64,000 nt of DNA from Verpa conica (taxonomy: Eukaryota; Ascomycota; Pezizomycetes; Pezizales; Morchellaceae). The DNA is taken from NCBI GenBank assembly GCA_033030425.1, contig JAUFSD010000006.1, forward strand, positions 1,116,001-1,180,000, given 5' to 3'. A program made the translations under genes and the position numbers. Positions 60,582-64,000 of the stretch are shown here, one piece after another (the first letter of the stretch is position 1; the number at the start of each line of letters is the position of its first letter). The notes beneath the pieces were generated by a model. It worked only from the letters and a program-made list of their open reading frames with translations. It had not been told where the DNA came from and made no database searches.

Positions 60582-63500
60582 ATGGCCGAAGGACGAAATC
60601 AGCGTATCGATCACGCGCTCTCTTCGCTCATTGAGACCTTCCAACATGCTGACCCAGATGAGGACGATGAGGTTGTCAACGAGAGGCATGATGCTGCGTT
60701 GGACAGAGCACGACAAATTATCGATAGGTCGAGCTCTCCATGGACTGGAGACACTATTGGGTCCCATGGGTGATTACCCATGAAGTGCAAAGGGGGAGGC
60801 TGATTGGTGATTCTAGGCAGGGAAAACCGAGTGTCGTAATGGACGTGCAGCATGTTGGTGATTTAATCAAGAATAAACGTAATTCTCTATGCCTTCTCAA
60901 TCCCATCGACAAAGTTATTCTCGGGGCTAAATACAAATCTAGTTGTTAGAGACCATAAGTCGCCTGACCCAGCACTACGGTTTTCAAACTTGTGCACAAA
61001 GCTTTTGAATCAGCGAGTTTTGTCACAGAAGTGGGCAATTCTCTACTTGCTCCACGAACTTGCCGATTCCCCAGTATCCGCAGCTCCCACAGCCGACCAA
61101 ACGTTTTCTATGGCACCAAGTGCCGGGGATACAGTTTTTTCAGAAGCCTTTAGCTATATGGGTCTACATAGGTTACCGGGGCGGGACAAAACCCGAGGAC
61201 CTGGAGGAGGAGGTTTGGTTGGGGGGGGTCTCGGAGGGCAGTGGGGGGGACTAGGGTCTGGAGCCGATGAGAGTGGTATGAGGACTAAAGCAGAGCTACT
61301 AGCAGAAAGGGATGATGAAACTGGTGATTCTCTTAGACTTTATAAATTTTAGATGAAAGGATTGAGCTAATGCTCAGAAGAGCCGAGCGAACAAGCTCTA
61401 CTTTCATCCTTACCTTTTACGCTTCTTGGCCTCTCATCAACTTCACTTCCCTTCAACACAGCTGCAATTCCACCAAATACGAAAGATACAACAACGCAAA
61501 AATATGTTATCACTATCCCACCAAGCCTACCGCTCCCTCTGGTCTCCCTGCTTCATACTCTAGCAGAACCATCACTTTTATATAAATCCCTTAATGAATT
61601 TGTTGAGTCGTCGTTCGAGGGCGAGATTCATGGGGGATTAGTTGGACAATCTCTTAAATCTGCTATGGGACTAGAGTTGAGAGGCTATATTAATCTTGTT
61701 GGCGGGCTGGAGAGTGAGATTCGGAGAGTAGTTGCAACAGCCGATAATAACAAAGGGGTAAGAGCGGCGGGAGTAACCTTGAAACGATGCGTGGTATGGA
61801 CAAGAGAGGCAACCATGGGACTAAGGCTGATGAGTTTGATTGTGGAGCAAACGAAAGGTATGTAGTTGAATCGTAGCTTAATGAGGGTGCTGTTATTAAA
61901 TTTTGTACCCGGATTAGATAAAAAGGGTGGGCAGCTTATTTCTACCATCCACAGCTTTGCCTCATCACACGGAGACCCATTTGTGCACTCGTTTGCTGAA
62001 CGTTTGCTGAGCCATGTCACTCGTCCTTTCTACGATATGCTTCGACACTGGATTTACGATGGTGAACTTACCGACCCTTACCTAGAGTTCTTTGTTATCG
62101 AGCAAAACCCTAGTATCCCTGATATGGGCGGTGCCAAAGTCGGTGCTTCATCTGTATGGGAGGATAAATACACTATACACTCACCGCAAGTTCCAACAAT
62201 AATTACAGAATCTTTCGCGAAAAAAGTATTCCTTATTGGTAAATCCCTCAACTTTATCCGTCATGGCTGTAGTGACGCAGAATGGGTGATGAGCTACTCA
62301 AAATCTACCTCTAAAGAGCTCACATATGGTGATACTGCTCGATTGGAGATGAGTATTGACGAGGCCTACAAGACAACGATGGCTAGACTCATTGAGCTTA
62401 TGTCAACAAAGTTCAAACTATTTGAGCATCTACGCGCACTAAAGAAGTTTTTGTTGCTAGGGCAGGGCGACTTTATCGCGTTGCTCATGGAAGGACTATC
62501 AGGGAGCTTAGAGAGACCAGCAAATACTCTTTATCGCCATAATCTTACTGCGCAACTGGAGCATGCAATACGCGGGTCAAATGCGCAATTTGAGTCGCAG
62601 GATGTTCTGAGGAGATTGGACGCGAGGATGCTGGAGCTGAGCCACGGAGAGATTGGCTGGGATGTCTTTACATTGGAGTATAAAATTGATGCCCCTGTTG
62701 ATGTTGTTGTCACCCCATACGGTAGTAGACAATACTTGAAAGTCTTTAATTTTCTGTGGAGGGTGAAAAGAGTCGAGTTTGCGCTAGGGAGCTCTTGGAG
62801 GCGTTTCATGACTGGAGCGCGCGGGGTATTGAGAGCAGTTGATGACCTGGTCGGTGCGGACTGGAAAAGGGCTAGATGTGTAGTTGCTGAGATGGTTCAC
62901 TTTGTGAATCAACTACAGTACTATATCCTGTTTGAGGTATGTTTAGTGAGACGATTTATTGGGAGGAAAGGACTAATTTTGTACCACGTTAGGTCATTGA
63001 ATCCTCATGGGATGCCCTAGAGAGGGCTACATCTAAACCAGATGCGACATTAGATGATCTGATAGAAGCACATGCTAAGTATCTGCAGCACATTACTCAT
63101 AAAGGACTCCTAGGGAGTACTAGCGCTAGAAGTAGTGGCAAGAAAAGGGCCGGAGACACTGCTGATGATACATTTATGAACCAACTACATGAGATACTGA
63201 AGATCATGCTGGCATATAAAGATGCAGTCGATGGGCTCTATGGCTACAGTGTGGCAGAATTCACACGGAGACAAGAGAGAGGTGCACGGATCGAGGCGAG
63301 AACGAAGAAAGGGCAATGGGGAGTAAGGGAGACTGATGAAGAAGGTGATATTCATCTGGGTGATACGCCAAGTAGATGGGGCAGTGGCCATAGTGCAGAG
63401 GATGTGATGCTGCCAAGCTTACGGACAAGGTTGACAAGCCTTTCAGAAGACTTCCAATCGAAGGTTGTTGTCCTATTGGGGGATTTGGCTTATCAGAGCG

Positions 63501-63717
63501 ATATGGACATGAGATTACTTGGTGTTCTTTTGAGTTTCAATGAGTATGTTCTCTTAATATCTTGACTAGGTTTGAGTTTAAGTTCCGGGCTAACTTATGA
63601 AGGTATTATCCGGTTGTTAATAAACGAAGAGGAAGAGAAAAGAAGGGGACCCCAAGGACCCAAACCGGGTCAAGGGCTGCTGGTGATCCTGGGGTTGGCG
63701 ATGAAACTCAAGCATGA
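60582..63717 (+). CDS. alp6: Gamma-tubulin complex component 3 (GCP3/Spc98/Alp6)
   Basis: Seven exons (60582-60769, 60817-60878, 60943-61323, 61378-61857, 61918-62936, 62993-63543, 63603-63717) give 931 aa. Residues 75-115 read VGDLIKNKLVRDHKSPDPALRFSNL and KWAILYLLHEL, as in GCP3. The GRIP1 domain begins near ALLSSLPFTLLGLSS and contains SLLHTLAEPSLLYKSLNEFV and HSFASSHGDPFV. PFYDMLRHWIYDGELTDPYLEFFV and VWEDKYT distinguish GCP3 from GCP2. The GRIP2 domain follows (YKIDAPVDVVVTP, YLKVFNFLWRVKRVE, MVHFVNQLQYYILFEVIESSWD). With GCP2 and gamma-tubulin it forms the gamma-tubulin small complex that nucleates microtubules at spindle pole bodies. A Gly-rich insert (about 165-190) and a basic, probably disordered tail of about 35 residues are additions to the core. 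All junctions are in phase. Confidence 0.92.
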
Positions 63718-64000
63718 TATTGCTTCTATTTACTATTGTTTTGTAGGGTTAGGGCGGCGCTTCATATTTTATTAGTTTTAGTATCTAGGTGTGATGCATA
63801 AGATTCAACTAGAGGTCGCTTTAGAGTTATTGTTCATACGACGTTACTTTCTACTTGTGAGTCATTATTTAGATTTGTAGAGTAGGAATAATTATCTCCC
63901 GGGTTCTTCCTGTGGTCCGACATTCCCTGTGCCGAGAACTGACGTACTGTGGGTTTACCGAGGTCCAAACATTTGAATAACTCTAACAAGCTGGTAACCA
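63718..64000. other. 3' flank of the gamma-tubulin complex gene
   Basis: No gene is seen before the window ends. Confidence 0.5.

Noticed and set aside
1..64000. CRISPR arrays, prokaryotic operons, rRNA genes, telomere repeats
   Set aside because: None seen; introns and protein families are those of a fungal nuclear genome.

Overview
The window looks like nuclear DNA of a filamentous ascomycete. Most genes are split by short introns (about 50-100 bp, GT..AG, often with a CTAAC/CTGAC-like branch site). The protein set is fungal: a C2H2 plus fungal-specific transcription factor, a neutral trehalase, Get3, Snf7, a GCP3/Alp6-type gamma-tubulin complex protein, a C2-domain Inn1-like protein and an F-box-like zinc protein. 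Dense introns combined with long gene-poor stretches would suit a Pezizomycete, but that placement is only inference. All exon models were built by hand from frame, splice signals and family motifs. Every spliced model sums to a whole number of codons.

Layout. 1-2.5 kb: a divergent pair, a 2-oxoglutarate/Fe(II) oxygenase (minus) and Snf7 (plus). 2.5-14.5 kb: a 12 kb desert with no recognisable gene, holding a short TA-flanked inverted-repeat element (3208-3415). 14.5-17.6 kb: a seven-exon zinc-finger transcription factor. 17.6-25.9 kb: mostly empty, interrupted only by a four-exon TPMT-like methyltransferase. 25.9-32.4 kb: get3, an MFS drug/metabolite transporter and a short-chain dehydrogenase, all on plus. 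32.4-36.7 kb: empty apart from a degenerate tRNA-like Pol III unit.

36.7-40.8 kb: three compact genes (F-box-like zinc protein, OTU protease, 5-hydroxyisourate hydrolase) bracketed by two identical tRNA-Ser(AGA) genes in opposite orientation, followed by an intron-containing tRNA-Asn(GTT). 41.5-55.9 kb: three long minus-strand genes (Inn1-like cytokinesis protein, UPF1-like SF1 helicase, neutral trehalase). 55.9-60.6 kb: AT-rich and empty. 60.6-63.7 kb: the gamma-tubulin complex gene.

The genes are mostly housekeeping: ESCRT-III membrane remodelling, tail-anchored protein insertion, microtubule nucleation, cytokinesis, trehalose mobilisation, ureide catabolism and deubiquitination. No obvious new multi-gene system is visible. 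The observations most worth checking are a PTS2-like peroxisomal signal placed just before a second Met in the hydroxyisourate hydrolase, the inverted identical tRNA-Ser pair around a three-gene block, two introns that are in frame and stop-free, the small TIR element, the tRNA-like Pol III unit, and a cysteine-patterned orphan ORF at 19019-19504.
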